Below are positions 1 to 10,963 of a stretch of 64,000 nt of DNA, piece by piece. Under the pieces are notes generated by a model, which saw nothing but the letters and a program-made list of their open reading frames with translations, searched no databases and had not been told where the DNA came from. Position numbers and translations under genes: made by a program. This stretch comes from Planctomycetota bacterium (GTDB taxonomy: Bacteria; Planctomycetota; Phycisphaerae; Phycisphaerales; UBA5793), in the NCBI GenBank assembly GCA_963205185.1, contig CAUJHZ010000074.1, forward strand, positions 1 to 64,000, written 5' to 3'. Every line of letters begins with the position of its first letter. Position 1 is the first letter of the stretch.

Positions 1-30
1 ACCGAGGTCGGGACGATCTGCCGACCGGCC

Positions 31-62
31 AACGACGCCCCGCCGCGCGGCGGGGCGTCGTT
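31..62. terminator. strong symmetric hairpin, terminator-like
   Basis: A perfect 15-bp inverted repeat (31-45 with 48-62) is centred on a CG dinucleotide. The 3' side is followed by TTGTC only, so there is no long U tract. It may terminate transcription from an unseen gene to the left or from tmk on the minus strand. Direction is not decidable from the sequence. Confidence 0.5.
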
Positions 63-314
63 GTCACTGGCACAGTCATACTCGAATCAGACCACAGAGG
101 AAAGATACAAGGTCGGGACAAGGCTCGGCGCAGGCCCGGCGCAGGCCCGGCGCTTGGGATGCGGCGCGCATGATGATCTGATCGCGCATCGCACCACACG
201 AGAACTCCTTCGGAGTTCGAAAACACCCGTACGCTTCCCGGGGGTGGCGCTCGAAGACTCGCTCCACCGCCCGGCTACTGACGCTCACGCCTTCGGCGTG
301 CAGCGGGCGCGTTG

Positions 315-411
315 GGCGAAGGCTGGAGTGTCGGCGAATACCGCTTCCTCACCCTTCGGTTCACTCAGGATCCTGCGGACAGGCGCGGCTCGTCTTGGCC
401 TGCGGCCTCGT
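315..411. repeat. dispersed intergenic repeat, copy A
   Basis: This segment matches 39801-39867 closely. Both start with GGCGAAGGCTGG, share TCGGCGAATAC and GCTTCCTCAC, and end with AGGCGCGGCTCGTC followed by CGGCCTCGT. Copy A carries about 25 extra bases in the middle that include a CTTCGG. Both copies lie just downstream of genes, as expected for a dispersed non-coding element. A related core is also found near 28895-28920. Confidence 0.65.
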
Positions 412-453
412 GTGCGCATCGCGTTTCGCCGGTGCGGGCGCCGCTTGGGCGCT

Positions 454-1116
454 CTACTTCACCGCGTAGCGCCGCGCCATCGCTTCGATGAGCGCGTTCC
501 ACACCGTATTCGCGTCGCCGTTGGCGTCGATGATGAGATACTGGCCCGGCTGCTCGCGCGCCTGCGCAAGATAGCCCTCGCGCACGCGTCTGTGGTACGC
601 CGCGCCCTTGGCTTCCATGCGATCGAGCAGCGGATTGAGGCGCGACGCCGCGGTCTCGGGCGTGACGTCGAAGATGACGATGAGATGCGGCGATACGGCG
701 CCGCAAGCAACGCGCGCCACGGCCCGGATGTCATCCAGGTCCATCCCGCCCGCGGCGCCCTGGTACGCCAGCGTCGAACTCACGAACCGGTCCGCGAGCA
801 CCATCTCGCCGCGGCCCAGCGCGGGGCCGATGCGCTCGGCGACGAGCTGGGCCCGGCTGGCCATGTAGAGGAGCATCTCGGCCCGCACATCGAGATCGAC
901 GTGGCGATGATCGAGCAGCACGTGGCGGATCTCCTCGCCGATCAGCGTGCCGCCCGGCTCGCGCACCTCGCACACCGTCAGCCCGCGGTTTGTCGCAAAG
1001 TCCGAAAACCGGTGAAACTGAGTCGATTTCCCTGATCCATCTGGCCCATCGAAGACAATAAACTGCCCCGCAAGGCGGTTGTGCCAGTCAGAGAGAGTCG
1101 GTGCGGCCGCGGACAC
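454..1116 (-). CDS. tmk: thymidylate kinase
   Basis: This enzyme phosphorylates dTMP to dTDP with ATP in the cytoplasm for DNA precursor synthesis. From the GTG at 1116 the protein is 220 aa, the usual family length. It shows the P-loop GPDGSGKS (24-31), the REPGGT segment (52-57), the DRFVSSTLAYQG dTMP-binding region (109-120) and a lid region near DRMEAKG. The frame continues upstream to another GTG at 1218, but that extension is arginine-rich, has no family similarity and runs up to the divergent gene. No clear ribosome binding site precedes the chosen start, so the start is less certain than the identity. Confidence 0.93.
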   Translation of the reverse strand: MSAAAPTLSDWHNRLAGQFIVFDGPDGSGKSTQFHRFSDFATNRGLTVCEVREPGGTLIGEEIRHVLLDHRHVDLDVRAEMLLYMASRAQLVAERIGPALGRGEMVLADRFVSSTLAYQGAAGGMDLDDIRAVARVACGAVSPHLIVIFDVTPETAASRLNPLLDRMEAKGAAYHRRVREGYLAQAREQPGQYLIIDANGDANTVWNALIEAMARRYAVK

Positions 1117-1230
1117 GGCACGATGATGCGCCCGCCGGCCGCTCAAGGCAAGTCGCGGGGCGAATAGAGCCCGACGGCGGTGGATCGACCGGTACAATGT
1201 CACGGGGCGCTCGCACACGGAGGAAGAATC

Positions 1231-2739
1231 ATGAACCTGATCGCCATTTCACTCGCACTTGCCGCGGCCGCCGGCCCGCCGTTTTCCAGCGTCCGCGACA
1301 CGCTGCCGCCGCGCTACGTCGAATCTTCCATCGGCCTCGGCTCGCCGCAGTGGGATGGCGGCCGCACCATGCTCCGCCTGGCCGATCTCAATCTCGACGG
1401 CCATCCCGACATCGTCACCGTCGGCGATCACGGCTCGCCTTTCGTCAACACCGACATGCACGGCATCACCGTGTGGTTCGGCGACGGCAGCGGGCAGTGG
1501 CAACCGTTCCAGAGCGGCAACTTCGGCTACGGCGGAGTCGCGGTCGGTGATGTGAACAACGACGGCCTGCCTGACGTGGGCTGGGGCGTGCACCACGACT
1601 ACGGCTCGGGCGGCTTTGGCGATCGCGTCATGGGCGTCGCACTGGGCGACGGCACGGGCATGAACTGGACGCCGTGGGACCAGGGCCTGGGCGTGAACGG
1701 CCAGACGTGGGGCATGTTCGGCACCGAGTTCGCCGACCTCAACGTCGATGGCCGGCTCGACATCGCCTCCGTCTCGTTCGGCTGCTGCGACGGCTTTCAC
1801 GCCTACCTCAACAACGGCGACGGCACGTGGACCCGCTCGTTCGGCTTCCTCGGCGGCAACTCGACGATGGATGTCGCGGCCGGCGACGTGAATAACGACG
1901 GCTACGCTGACTTCGCCGTCGCGCACCAGAACGGCACGATCTATCTCGGCGACGGGCAGGGCGGATTCACCAGCGGCGATGAGAACCTCCCCCCCGGCGG
2001 CAACGTGGGGCGGCGCGGCGTGGCGCTGGGCGATGTGAACGGCGATGCGTTCGATGATCTGGCACTGGTCAACAGCGCCGGCGGCGTCGAGGTCTACCTC
2101 CAGGCGCCCGGCTCCTCACAATGGGTCCTCTGGAGCGAGGGCCTGCCCGCGAGCGGCGAATGGGAAGCGACCAAGCTCGCCGACATGAACAGCGACGGCT
2201 GGACCGACGTGGTCGCCTTTGGCAGCGGTCGGCTCGCCGTGTGGCTCTTTGACGGCGATCGCACGTGGACGGGCGCTGCGACCTTCACCGTGCCCAACCC
2301 CGGCGACTACGCAGCGATGGTGGTCGGCGACGCGACCCACAACGGCCGGCCGGACATCGCCATCGTCAGCGACCAGGGCAGCCTCTTCAACTCGCGCAAC
2401 AAACTGCAGTTCTTCCGCGAGACGACCGAGCCGCGGGCTCTGCGCATCCGCGTGACGGGCCCGCCGAGATATCGCACCATCCGCGAAGGCGCGGTCCTCT
2501 TCATCGACTGGACGTGCGCTGTGCCCGGCAACGTGCCGGCCAGGGTGAAGCTCGAGTTGAGCGAAGCGGGGCGGTTCGGGCCGTGGGTGACCATCGGCGA
2601 GAACCTGCCCAACAGCGGGCGCTACCAGACGAGGGTCGATGTGACGCAGTACAACGCCGAAGCGTACCTCCGCGCGACAGTGACGACGGCCAGCGGCAGC
2701 GCTGTGGATGTCGCGGGGCCGTTTTCGATTCTGCCGTGA
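1231..2739 (+). CDS. secreted FG-GAP/VCBS repeat beta-propeller protein
   Basis: The 502-aa protein begins with a short signal peptide (MNLIAISLALAAAAG) and is probably exported. Seven Asp-rich calcium-binding-type repeats are seen, for example DLNLDGHPDIVTVG, DVNNDGLPDVGWG, DVNNDGYADFAVA, DMNSDGWTDVVAFG and DATHNGRPDIAIVS. Seven repeats fit a seven-bladed propeller. The C-terminal 120 residues look like a beta-sandwich domain. The start is fixed by GGAGGAA six bases upstream of ATG 1231; a TACAAT at 1193-1198 may be its -10 box. Such proteins are common in planctomycetes and usually have no assigned function. A second protein of the same design lies at 58983-60515. Confidence 0.85.
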   Translation: MNLIAISLALAAAAGPPFSSVRDTLPPRYVESSIGLGSPQWDGGRTMLRLADLNLDGHPDIVTVGDHGSPFVNTDMHGITVWFGDGSGQWQPFQSGNFGYGGVAVGDVNNDGLPDVGWGVHHDYGSGGFGDRVMGVALGDGTGMNWTPWDQGLGVNGQTWGMFGTEFADLNVDGRLDIASVSFGCCDGFHAYLNNGDGTWTRSFGFLGGNSTMDVAAGDVNNDGYADFAVAHQNGTIYLGDGQGGFTSGDENLPPGGNVGRRGVALGDVNGDAFDDLALVNSAGGVEVYLQAPGSSQWVLWSEGLPASGEWEATKLADMNSDGWTDVVAFGSGRLAVWLFDGDRTWTGAATFTVPNPGDYAAMVVGDATHNGRPDIAIVSDQGSLFNSRNKLQFFRETTEPRALRIRVTGPPRYRTIREGAVLFIDWTCAVPGNVPARVKLELSEAGRFGPWVTIGENLPNSGRYQTRVDVTQYNAEAYLRATVTTASGSAVDVAGPFSILP

Positions 2740-2773
2740 GCGTCATTTCCTCGAAGGAGGAATCGAGCACGGC

Positions 2774-4816
<2,043 letters not shown>

Positions 4817-4924
4817 GAGGTGTTGTTCCCACAGGCCCTGGCGACTCGGCCCTGTGCCGCGGCGCGACGCCCGTGTTCGTTTATCGGCTCCACCCGGCCG
4901 ACGGTTAATCCTACGCCCCAAGTC

Positions 4925-5470
4925 TCACCATTGATCGCGCATCGCCGCGACGATTTGCTCGGCCAGCCGCTGAGACACGCCGAATTCCGCGATTTCCGGC
5001 GTTTCGCCCACCGGACGCGAGGGCATGTACTCGTCGCCGACCGAAAAGTTCTGCCGCTGCACAATCATCTTCCCGGTCCGCACATCCCGCCATTGGAAAT
5101 CCACCGTCACGCTCAGGAGCATTTCGCGCACCAGCCCGCTGCCCCGGCTCCGGTTCAGACGCGTCTTTTCCACCCCCGTGATCGTGCCCGAAAGTTCCGT
5201 TTCCGCGGCGTCGTTGTTGTTGACCACGGCGTAGGGCGTCCGCTTCTGGATCTCCTTGATCAGCGCATCGGTGATCTCGCGCTCGACGCCGGTGTAGTAG
5301 GTCCGGTTGTCGAAAATCGGCACCGCGATGCTGTGGTACTTTTCGGGATACAGGCTCTGGGCCGTGTAGCCCGTGCGCTCTCCGGAGCCGTCGCTCGAGG
5401 CGCAGCCGGTGATGGTTGCAGCCGCGCTCAGCGCGGCGGTGGCAGCCGCGATTCGCATCAGCGATCTCAT
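4925..5470 (-). CDS. LptE-like outer-membrane LPS-assembly lipoprotein
   Basis: The 181-aa precursor has a lipoprotein signal ending in ITGC (Cys23). The mature part contains SIAVPIFDNRTYYTGVE and a two-strand/two-helix pattern like that of LptE, the plug protein of the LptD lipopolysaccharide translocon. LptE is poorly conserved, so the assignment rests on the IAVPxFxNxTxxxGVE pattern, the lipobox and the length. The start overlaps the stop of the BamD-like gene as ATGA (5467-5470), so the two are probably translationally coupled. The pair argues for a Gram-negative type outer membrane in this organism. Confidence 0.75.
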   Translation of the reverse strand: MRSLMRIAAATAALSAAATITGCASSDGSGERTGYTAQSLYPEKYHSIAVPIFDNRTYYTGVEREITDALIKEIQKRTPYAVVNNNDAAETELSGTITGVEKTRLNRSRGSGLVREMLLSVTVDFQWRDVRTGKMIVQRQNFSVGDEYMPSRPVGETPEIAEFGVSQRLAEQIVAAMRDQW

Positions 5471-6579
5471 GGCTGGTCCTCCACCGGCGGGCCGGCGGGC
5501 TGAGGCTCGGCCGATTCGGGTCCGGCTGCGGCCGGGGCTGCCGAATCGGGCGTCTGCGGCGCCTCGTCCTTGAGGAGTTCTTCGGGCACTTCGTCGCTCA
5601 CCCATCCTCGCTCCTTCATGGCCCGGTAGGCCCGCTGGGCCGCAAGGGTGGAGGAGTGCTTGTCAATGAGCCGCTTGAGTACGAACCTGGCCGAGACTTC
5701 ATCATCGCGCCGCAGGTAGAAATCGGCGTCCACGAGCATCTTTTCAGCCCGCGCCTCTTCGATGCGCTGCTGCAGCGCTTCGGCCCGCATCTGCTGCGCC
5801 TGGGCGGGGTAGCGGGTGCGCAGGATGTTCAGCCAGCCGTCCGCCTCCTCCAGACCGGAGACGTCGAAGGCCGGTCCCTTGAACGTCGCCAGGTGCGAAT
5901 AGACGAGGCGCTGCATGGCCTCGGCGTTGTCCGCGGCTTTGGGATTGTTCTCGATGTAGATGTCGTACATCGTCGCCGCGAGTTCCATGTTGCGGCGGTT
6001 GTAGTAGAAGTCGGCCAGGGCCCGTCCGGCGCGCTCGGCGAGTTTGCTGCCCGGCGCCCGCTCCTGGATGCGGATGAACAGTTCCTCCGCTTCGTCGTAG
6101 GCGCGAAACCATCGCATGCCCCACAACTTGCGCCGCAGGCCGCCGGCGAAGAGCTGCGCCACTTCAAACTCGCGCTCCAGAGCGATCATGAACGCTTCGC
6201 TGCCGGGGAACATGCGGCAGATCGCTTCGTAATCGAAGAGCGACTTGTAGTAGTCTTTGGCGAGGAAGAGCGAATCGGCGCGGATCAGGTACGCCTCGGG
6301 TTCGAGCGGATCGCCCTTGTGATTCTTGAGCCAGTTGTCCATGCGCCGCCGCGCATCGCCATAGCGCTTCTGCGCCAGCGCCTGGCGCGCAAGGTGCAGT
6401 TCGCCCGCGGGCGTGTCGAGTTGCGGCTCATCGACGACTTCCCACGTGCCGGCGGCGGTAAGGTCGCGCTCGACCTGCTGCGCCGGCGCCGGCGAAGAGG
6501 CCAGCACGAGCATCAAAGCGAAACCGGTTGCGGCAAGCGGCGGCGTGGATCGCGGTGCATTCATGGTCGCGGGCATCAT
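5467..6579 (-). CDS. BamD-like TPR outer-membrane assembly protein
   Basis: The 370-aa protein has an N-terminal signal (hydrophobic stretch, then SSPAPAQQ) followed by helical hairpin repeats of TPR type, such as ALAQKRYGDARRRMDNWL and ADSLFLAKDYYKSLFDYEAI. The pattern resembles BamD/YfiO, the outer-membrane protein assembly lipoprotein, and related periplasmic TPR proteins. No lipobox cysteine is visible, unlike classical BamD. The C-terminal 40 residues are rich in Pro, Ala and Glu and likely unstructured. Start is ATG 6579 or ATG 6564; neither has a strong ribosome binding site. The overlap with the LptE-like gene supports an envelope-biogenesis operon. Confidence 0.7.
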   Translation of the reverse strand: MMPATMNAPRSTPPLAATGFALMLVLASSPAPAQQVERDLTAAGTWEVVDEPQLDTPAGELHLARQALAQKRYGDARRRMDNWLKNHKGDPLEPEAYLIRADSLFLAKDYYKSLFDYEAICRMFPGSEAFMIALEREFEVAQLFAGGLRRKLWGMRWFRAYDEAEELFIRIQERAPGSKLAERAGRALADFYYNRRNMELAATMYDIYIENNPKAADNAEAMQRLVYSHLATFKGPAFDVSGLEEADGWLNILRTRYPAQAQQMRAEALQQRIEEARAEKMLVDADFYLRRDDEVSARFVLKRLIDKHSSTLAAQRAYRAMKERGWVSDEVPEELLKDEAPQTPDSAAPAAAGPESAEPQPAGPPVEDQP

Positions 6580-6624
6580 AGAGGCGGGCCCTCACGCGGC
6601 AAGGTTGGCGCCGTCATCGAGGAA

Positions 6625-6652
6625 GCGGGACGGGCCATCTGACCCGTCCCGC
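6625..6652 (-). terminator. hairpin downstream of the 588-aa exported protein gene
   Basis: A perfect 10-bp stem (6625-6634 with 6643-6652) with an 8-base loop lies 38 bases past the stop codon of the minus-strand gene ending at 6690. It is followed on that strand by TTCCTCG, a weak U tract. It separates that gene from the BamD-like operon. Confidence 0.65.
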
Positions 6653-6689
6653 GTAAAAAGCCATTATCGCATCGTCGAGCAGGTGCTGC

Positions 6690-8456
6690 TCAGAACAGCG
6701 GCGGCTCCTCTTCATCCATGCCGTTTCCGCCCATCGGCCCGGCCTGCTGAGCGATGCTCATGATCGACTTGATCACCGGTGCGGGAACGACGAACGAGCC
6801 GGCGAAACCGCCGCTCTTGACCGTCGCGCCCATGCCCACGGGCGGCAGGGCCGCGAGTTCCTGGAAATCGACGCCGGGCGCAAAGCCGGCCGCAAGCGGC
6901 GCGGCCATCTTCGCGATCGCGCCCATCCCGATGTAGAAGCGCAGCGACGGGTTGGGCGGGAGCATCTTGTCTACTGCCGCCAGCGTCTTGTTGTCGCCCA
7001 GGCTCGGCGCTTCGCCCTTCATCGCGGCGATCGATTTCTCGATCACTTCTGCGTTGCGGCTCGTGGTCTGGATCACGCCGCCCTCGACGGGCACGATGTA
7101 GCCCTGCATCCCGCCCGGGCCGTAGAGCATCGAGATCATCTGCTGCATCTGCATCATCTCGGGAGGCGCGGTCATCTTGACGGCGTAGGTGTCGGCCTGG
7201 ATGCCGGCGATCTCCTTGCCGCCCTGCTGGTACTCGGTGGTGATTTTCATTCCGCCGGGCGCTTCGGTCTGGCCCATGCCGCCGATCGTCTCGCGCAGCG
7301 TGGCGAGGATCTGCTCCTGGTTGCCGGTCATGCGGGTGACGCTGCGGCTGAGCAGGCCGGCGAACATGCCGCCCGGCGGCGGGTAGATCGCCATGCCCAC
7401 GCCGTCGGTGTGGCGCAGCAGTTCCATGTTGTTCATCATGTTCGGAGCGCCGCCTGCGGCAGGCTGCATGCCGAGGCGAGCCTTGATCTCATCGAGAAGC
7501 GGGCCGACCTTGACGGCGTTGTAATCCATCGACATGGCCATCAGGAACGGCGCATCTTCAAAGCCCTTGAGCAGGTTGCGCGACTCGCCAGCGCCCGGAA
7601 GCAGGGCGCGCATCTTGCTGCCTTCGCGCGTCTGTACGGCGAGATCGAGCGCGAAGCCGCGCTCGCCGTAGTGCAGGCCGGCGACGACGCCGCTGCACTC
7701 GTCGATCATCATGCCGATGAACGCTTCGTTCATCCTTGCGATGTCTTCGCCCATGGGCATGCCCATGCCCATCGCGCCCGCCTGGGCGACCTGCTGCGAA
7801 ACCGCCTCGCTGAACCACTCGATGACTTCCTGGCGGCGCTGGGCCAGTCCGTCGAAATCGACGATGGCAAAGGCCTGGGATCGCTCGATCACGCCGGCGC
7901 CGACTTCGCCGATGCGATCCTTGAAATGACCGACGGCATTGTCCTGCGCGACATAGCCTTCGGCGAGTTCCTTGCGCGGGCTGAGCACGGCGTACTTGCC
8001 GGCGGAGCGGACATAGGCGGTCTCGCCCATCGCCATCGTCACCTCGGCCACGCCGTCGGCGCTGATGTCGGGACCGAAGTTTGAGACCCACTTGGCGTAA
8101 TCGGCCACGGGCAGCAGCATGATCATGGGCGGCTCATCGCCCTCCATGTCGTAGTCCATCATCGCCACGCCCAGTGAGCCCGAGAGATCGAGCGAAGAGG
8201 CGCTGATGCCAAGCTGGCTGAGCATCGACGAGGGCGTGAACTGACCCACAGCGTCCTGCTCGATGGCGACCATCAGCTGCTTCCACTGCTTGTCCATTTC
8301 GCTCAGCTTGGTGGTGCCAATGAAGATCTTGGTGTTCTTGGGAGCCGCGGCGAGCACGTCGGGCAGATCGGCCTTGGCCAGCGGGGCCGTGAACATCAGG
8401 CCCGAAGCGAGACAGAGTCCCGCGAGGCTGGCGGTCGAGATCGATCGGAAGTTCAT
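6690..8456 (-). CDS. large exported protein of unknown function (DUF3352-like)
   Basis: The 588-aa protein starts with a clear signal peptide (MNFRSISTASLAGLCLASG ending near PLAKA). The mature part opens with DLPDVLAAAPKNTKIFIGTTKL, the kind of start seen in exported planctomycete proteins of the DUF3352 type. Met- and Gly-rich stretches (AGAMGMGMPMGED and PPEMMQMQQMISM) are notable. No catalytic motif was recognised. ATG 8456 is preceded by TGGAGA at good spacing. The frame extends upstream to 8636 but without a binding site, and that part does not look like protein. It stands alone between hairpin 6625-6652 and the divergent hutH. Confidence 0.7.
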   Translation of the reverse strand: MNFRSISTASLAGLCLASGLMFTAPLAKADLPDVLAAAPKNTKIFIGTTKLSEMDKQWKQLMVAIEQDAVGQFTPSSMLSQLGISASSLDLSGSLGVAMMDYDMEGDEPPMIMLLPVADYAKWVSNFGPDISADGVAEVTMAMGETAYVRSAGKYAVLSPRKELAEGYVAQDNAVGHFKDRIGEVGAGVIERSQAFAIVDFDGLAQRRQEVIEWFSEAVSQQVAQAGAMGMGMPMGEDIARMNEAFIGMMIDECSGVVAGLHYGERGFALDLAVQTREGSKMRALLPGAGESRNLLKGFEDAPFLMAMSMDYNAVKVGPLLDEIKARLGMQPAAGGAPNMMNNMELLRHTDGVGMAIYPPPGGMFAGLLSRSVTRMTGNQEQILATLRETIGGMGQTEAPGGMKITTEYQQGGKEIAGIQADTYAVKMTAPPEMMQMQQMISMLYGPGGMQGYIVPVEGGVIQTTSRNAEVIEKSIAAMKGEAPSLGDNKTLAAVDKMLPPNPSLRFYIGMGAIAKMAAPLAAGFAPGVDFQELAALPPVGMGATVKSGGFAGSFVVPAPVIKSIMSIAQQAGPMGGNGMDEEEPPLF

Positions 8457-8746
8457 TTTGGTCTCCAGGGTGGTTTGGTTGACGGTTGTCAGGTTGATGT
8501 GCGGGCGGGTGCGAAGAACTTCATCCACCGGCCCTCCGCAAGGCGCTGCTGGCCGGCAGACGACAAAGACAAGCCTCGCCGGCGCGCATTCCGTTGATGG
8601 TAGCCCCGCCGGACGGCCCGACCGACCGGCGCGCACCGCCTCCGGCGGTGACCGCGTCCCTTATAGGGAACCGCCGCCGCCGCGTTCCAAAAAAGGCGCC
8701 TCGCGCCGTTTTCGGCGCGGGGGGCTCGACGCCTATGCTCTCGCCC

Positions 8747-10270
8747 ATGAGCCAGCCGCTGGTGCTCGACGGGCAGGGACTCACGACGGCCGACGTCGCC
8801 GCGGTGGCGCGTGGCGGGCGGCAGGTGCGACTCGGTTCCGCCGGCCGCGCCGCGCTCGAGCGCAGCCGCGCCGTCGTTGAACGCGCCCTGAGCACCGGCG
8901 AGGCGATCTACGGCGTGAATACCGGCTTTGGCAGCCTCGCCCGCCAGCGCATCGCGCCCGACCAGGTCCGCCAGGTACAGCAGAATCTCATCCGCTCGCA
9001 TTCGGCAGGCATTGGCGAGCCCCTCAGCGAAAGCGTCGTGCGCTCCATGCTGCTGCTGCTGGCCGCCAGCCTCTGCCGCGGCTGCTCGGGCGTGCGGCCC
9101 GTCGTGGTCGAGCGGCTCGTGGACCTGCTCAATCATCGCGTCGTTCCCGTGGTGCCCTCGCGCGGCTCAGTGGGCGCTTCGGGCGATCTCGCGCCGCTGG
9201 CCCACTGCGCGCTGACGCTCATCGGCGAAGGCCACGCCATGCACGAGGGCGCTTACAAGCCCGCAGGCAAGGCGCTCGCCGACGCCGGCGTCAAGCCCAT
9301 CACGCTCGAAGCCAAAGAAGGCCTGGCGCTCATCAACGGCACGCATCTCATGGCGGCGCTCGCGGCCCTGGCGCTGGACGATCTCGGCCGCCTCATCGAC
9401 GCGGCCGTGGTCGCTGCCGCCATGTCCATCGACGCCTGCCTCGCCACCGACGCGTTTCTCGATGACCGGCTCCACGCAGCGCGGCATCAAGTCGGTCAGC
9501 GCCACATCGCCCAGCGGCTGCGCGCGTGCCTCGACGGCAGCCAGATCATCCCGTCGCACAAGATCGACGATCCGCGCGTGCAGGACCCCTACTCGCTGCG
9601 CTGCTGCCCGCAGGTGCTCGGCGCGGCGGTGGACACCATCGAACACGTCCGCACGATCGTCGAGCGCGAGCTGCAGGGCGTGTCCGACAACCCGCTCGTC
9701 TTTGCGGGCCAGGACGGCCGGGCCGATGCGATCATCAGCGGGGGCAACTTCCACGGCCTGCCGCTGGCGCTGGCGATGGATGCGGCCGCCATCGCCGTGG
9801 CCCACATCGCCGGCATCAGCGAACGGCGCATCTACTACCTGCTGGCTGCCAGCGACAGCGAGAACCCGCTCAATCCCTACCTCTCGCCGCAGCCCGGCCT
9901 GCATTCGGGTCTGATGATCGTGCAGTACACCGCCGCGGCGTGTTGCAACGAAATCCAGACGCTCTGCGCGCCGGCCAGCGTGGCGAACATCCCCACTTCG
10001 GCCGGACAGGAAGATTACAACTCCTTCGGGCCCAACTCGGGCTACAAACTTCGCCGGGCCGTCGAACTGGCCACGAACGTGATTGCCATCGAACTGCTGT
10101 GCTCGGCGGAGGCGATCGAGTATCACCGGCCGCTGCGCAGCGGCGCGGTGGTAGAGTCGGCGCACGAAGCGGTGCGCAGCGTCGTGCCGCGACTGATTGC
10201 CGATCGCCCCATGACGGCCGACATCGAAGCGATTACCAAAATGATTCGCGCCGGCCGAATCGGCGTCTAG
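8747..10270 (+). CDS. hutH: histidine ammonia-lyase
   Basis: The enzyme removes ammonia from L-histidine to give urocanate, the first step of histidine breakdown. The 507-aa product has the family length. It shows the catalytic Tyr in YGVNTGFG (55-62), the SHSAG segment (84-88) that fits histidine rather than phenylalanine or tyrosine specificity, and the MIO-forming Ala-Ser-Gly at 144-146 within GSVGASGDLAPLAH. Start ATG 8747 aligns with family N-termini; ATG 8735 is an alternative. No hutU, hutI or other hut gene is in the window, so it is either isolated or part of a scattered pathway. An aromatic amino-acid lyase role is less likely but not excluded. Confidence 0.93.
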   Translation: MSQPLVLDGQGLTTADVAAVARGGRQVRLGSAGRAALERSRAVVERALSTGEAIYGVNTGFGSLARQRIAPDQVRQVQQNLIRSHSAGIGEPLSESVVRSMLLLLAASLCRGCSGVRPVVVERLVDLLNHRVVPVVPSRGSVGASGDLAPLAHCALTLIGEGHAMHEGAYKPAGKALADAGVKPITLEAKEGLALINGTHLMAALAALALDDLGRLIDAAVVAAAMSIDACLATDAFLDDRLHAARHQVGQRHIAQRLRACLDGSQIIPSHKIDDPRVQDPYSLRCCPQVLGAAVDTIEHVRTIVERELQGVSDNPLVFAGQDGRADAIISGGNFHGLPLALAMDAAAIAVAHIAGISERRIYYLLAASDSENPLNPYLSPQPGLHSGLMIVQYTAAACCNEIQTLCAPASVANIPTSAGQEDYNSFGPNSGYKLRRAVELATNVIAIELLCSAEAIEYHRPLRSGAVVESAHEAVRSVVPRLIADRPMTADIEAITKMIRAGRIGV

Positions 10271-10331
10271 CCGTCCTTCGACCACGTGCCTCAGGGTTGC
10301 AGGCGACGCAAAGGCCTCGCGCAGCGCTGTT

Positions 10332-10898
10332 CTACAGTATCGGCATGCCCGTGATGCGCGACTCGAAGGCGATCTGGCCGTCCACGAGCCCCTGCGTGTC
10401 GCAGACGAATCGCTTGATGTGGAATTTCACCTGCTGCGCGAGGATGATGAGCGTATCGCCAGGCACGACTTTCCTGCGGAACTTCGTGTCTTCAATGCGG
10501 GTGAAGCCGACGAATTCGTACTCGATGATCTTGCGGGACTGGAACATCCACGAGGTGAGTTGGGCGGCGGCCTCGACCATCATCACTGCGGGCATGACGG
10601 GATAGCCGGGAATGTGCCCGGCGCACCACCACTCATCGCCGCGCACGTAGCGGGTGGCGATGGCCTGGGCGAAACCTTCGCCGACCCAGACGATGCGGTC
10701 GATCTGTTGGGCTTCGCCGCGGTGCTTGTTGATGGCCTGAATGCCATCGAGATCGACCGCAGTGCCTTCAAGGTCGATTCCCTCAATGTCAAAGAGGAGC
10801 GGCGGCGCTGCGGGTCGCAGCGGGCTGAACGGGATTCGGTCTTCTTCGGACCCCACGAAAACGGCCCTCGGCTTCGGGACGACAGCCGGTATATTCAC
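10332..10898 (-). CDS. FabZ-like 3-hydroxyacyl-ACP dehydratase
   Basis: The 188-aa protein has a hotdog-fold signature GHIPGYPVMPAVMMVEAAAQ (94-113). His95 and Glu109 match the catalytic pair of FabZ/FabA dehydratases, which remove water from 3-hydroxyacyl carriers in fatty-acid elongation. The usual PG-V in the motif is PA-V here. The N-terminal 60 residues are an extension compared with FabZ (about 150 aa). GTG 10898 is preferred because GAGG lies at good spacing and it avoids overlap with the upstream histone-like gene; longer frames reach 11027. Substrate could be fatty acyl or another acyl carrier thioester. Confidence 0.8.
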   Translation of the reverse strand: MNIPAVVPKPRAVFVGSEEDRIPFSPLRPAAPPLLFDIEGIDLEGTAVDLDGIQAINKHRGEAQQIDRIVWVGEGFAQAIATRYVRGDEWWCAGHIPGYPVMPAVMMVEAAAQLTSWMFQSRKIIEYEFVGFTRIEDTKFRRKVVPGDTLIILAQQVKFHIKRFVCDTQGLVDGQIAFESRITGMPIL

Positions 10899-10963
10899 GC
10901 TGGCCTCACTCGGAAATGCGCCGACCGTGCGACGTGGCACGGTCGGCAGGTGTGATCGACCTG

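Larger units (their letters stand above)
1..453. other. intergenic region with palindromes, no gene
   Basis: No convincing gene is seen downstream of tmk in this stretch. The reading frames crossing it lack family motifs and a ribosome binding site. It holds a strong hairpin at 31-62, two small hairpins with CTTCGG centres (202-218 and 286-300), a short tandem duplication of GCGCAGGCCCG around 130-150, and one copy of a dispersed repeat at 315-411. It looks like repeat-rich spacer DNA. Confidence 0.6.

Noticed and set aside
61-1035. 324-codon plus-strand open frame at the window start
   Set aside because: It is antisense to tmk and continues through repeat-rich spacer DNA; the product is Arg- and Ala-rich with no motif.
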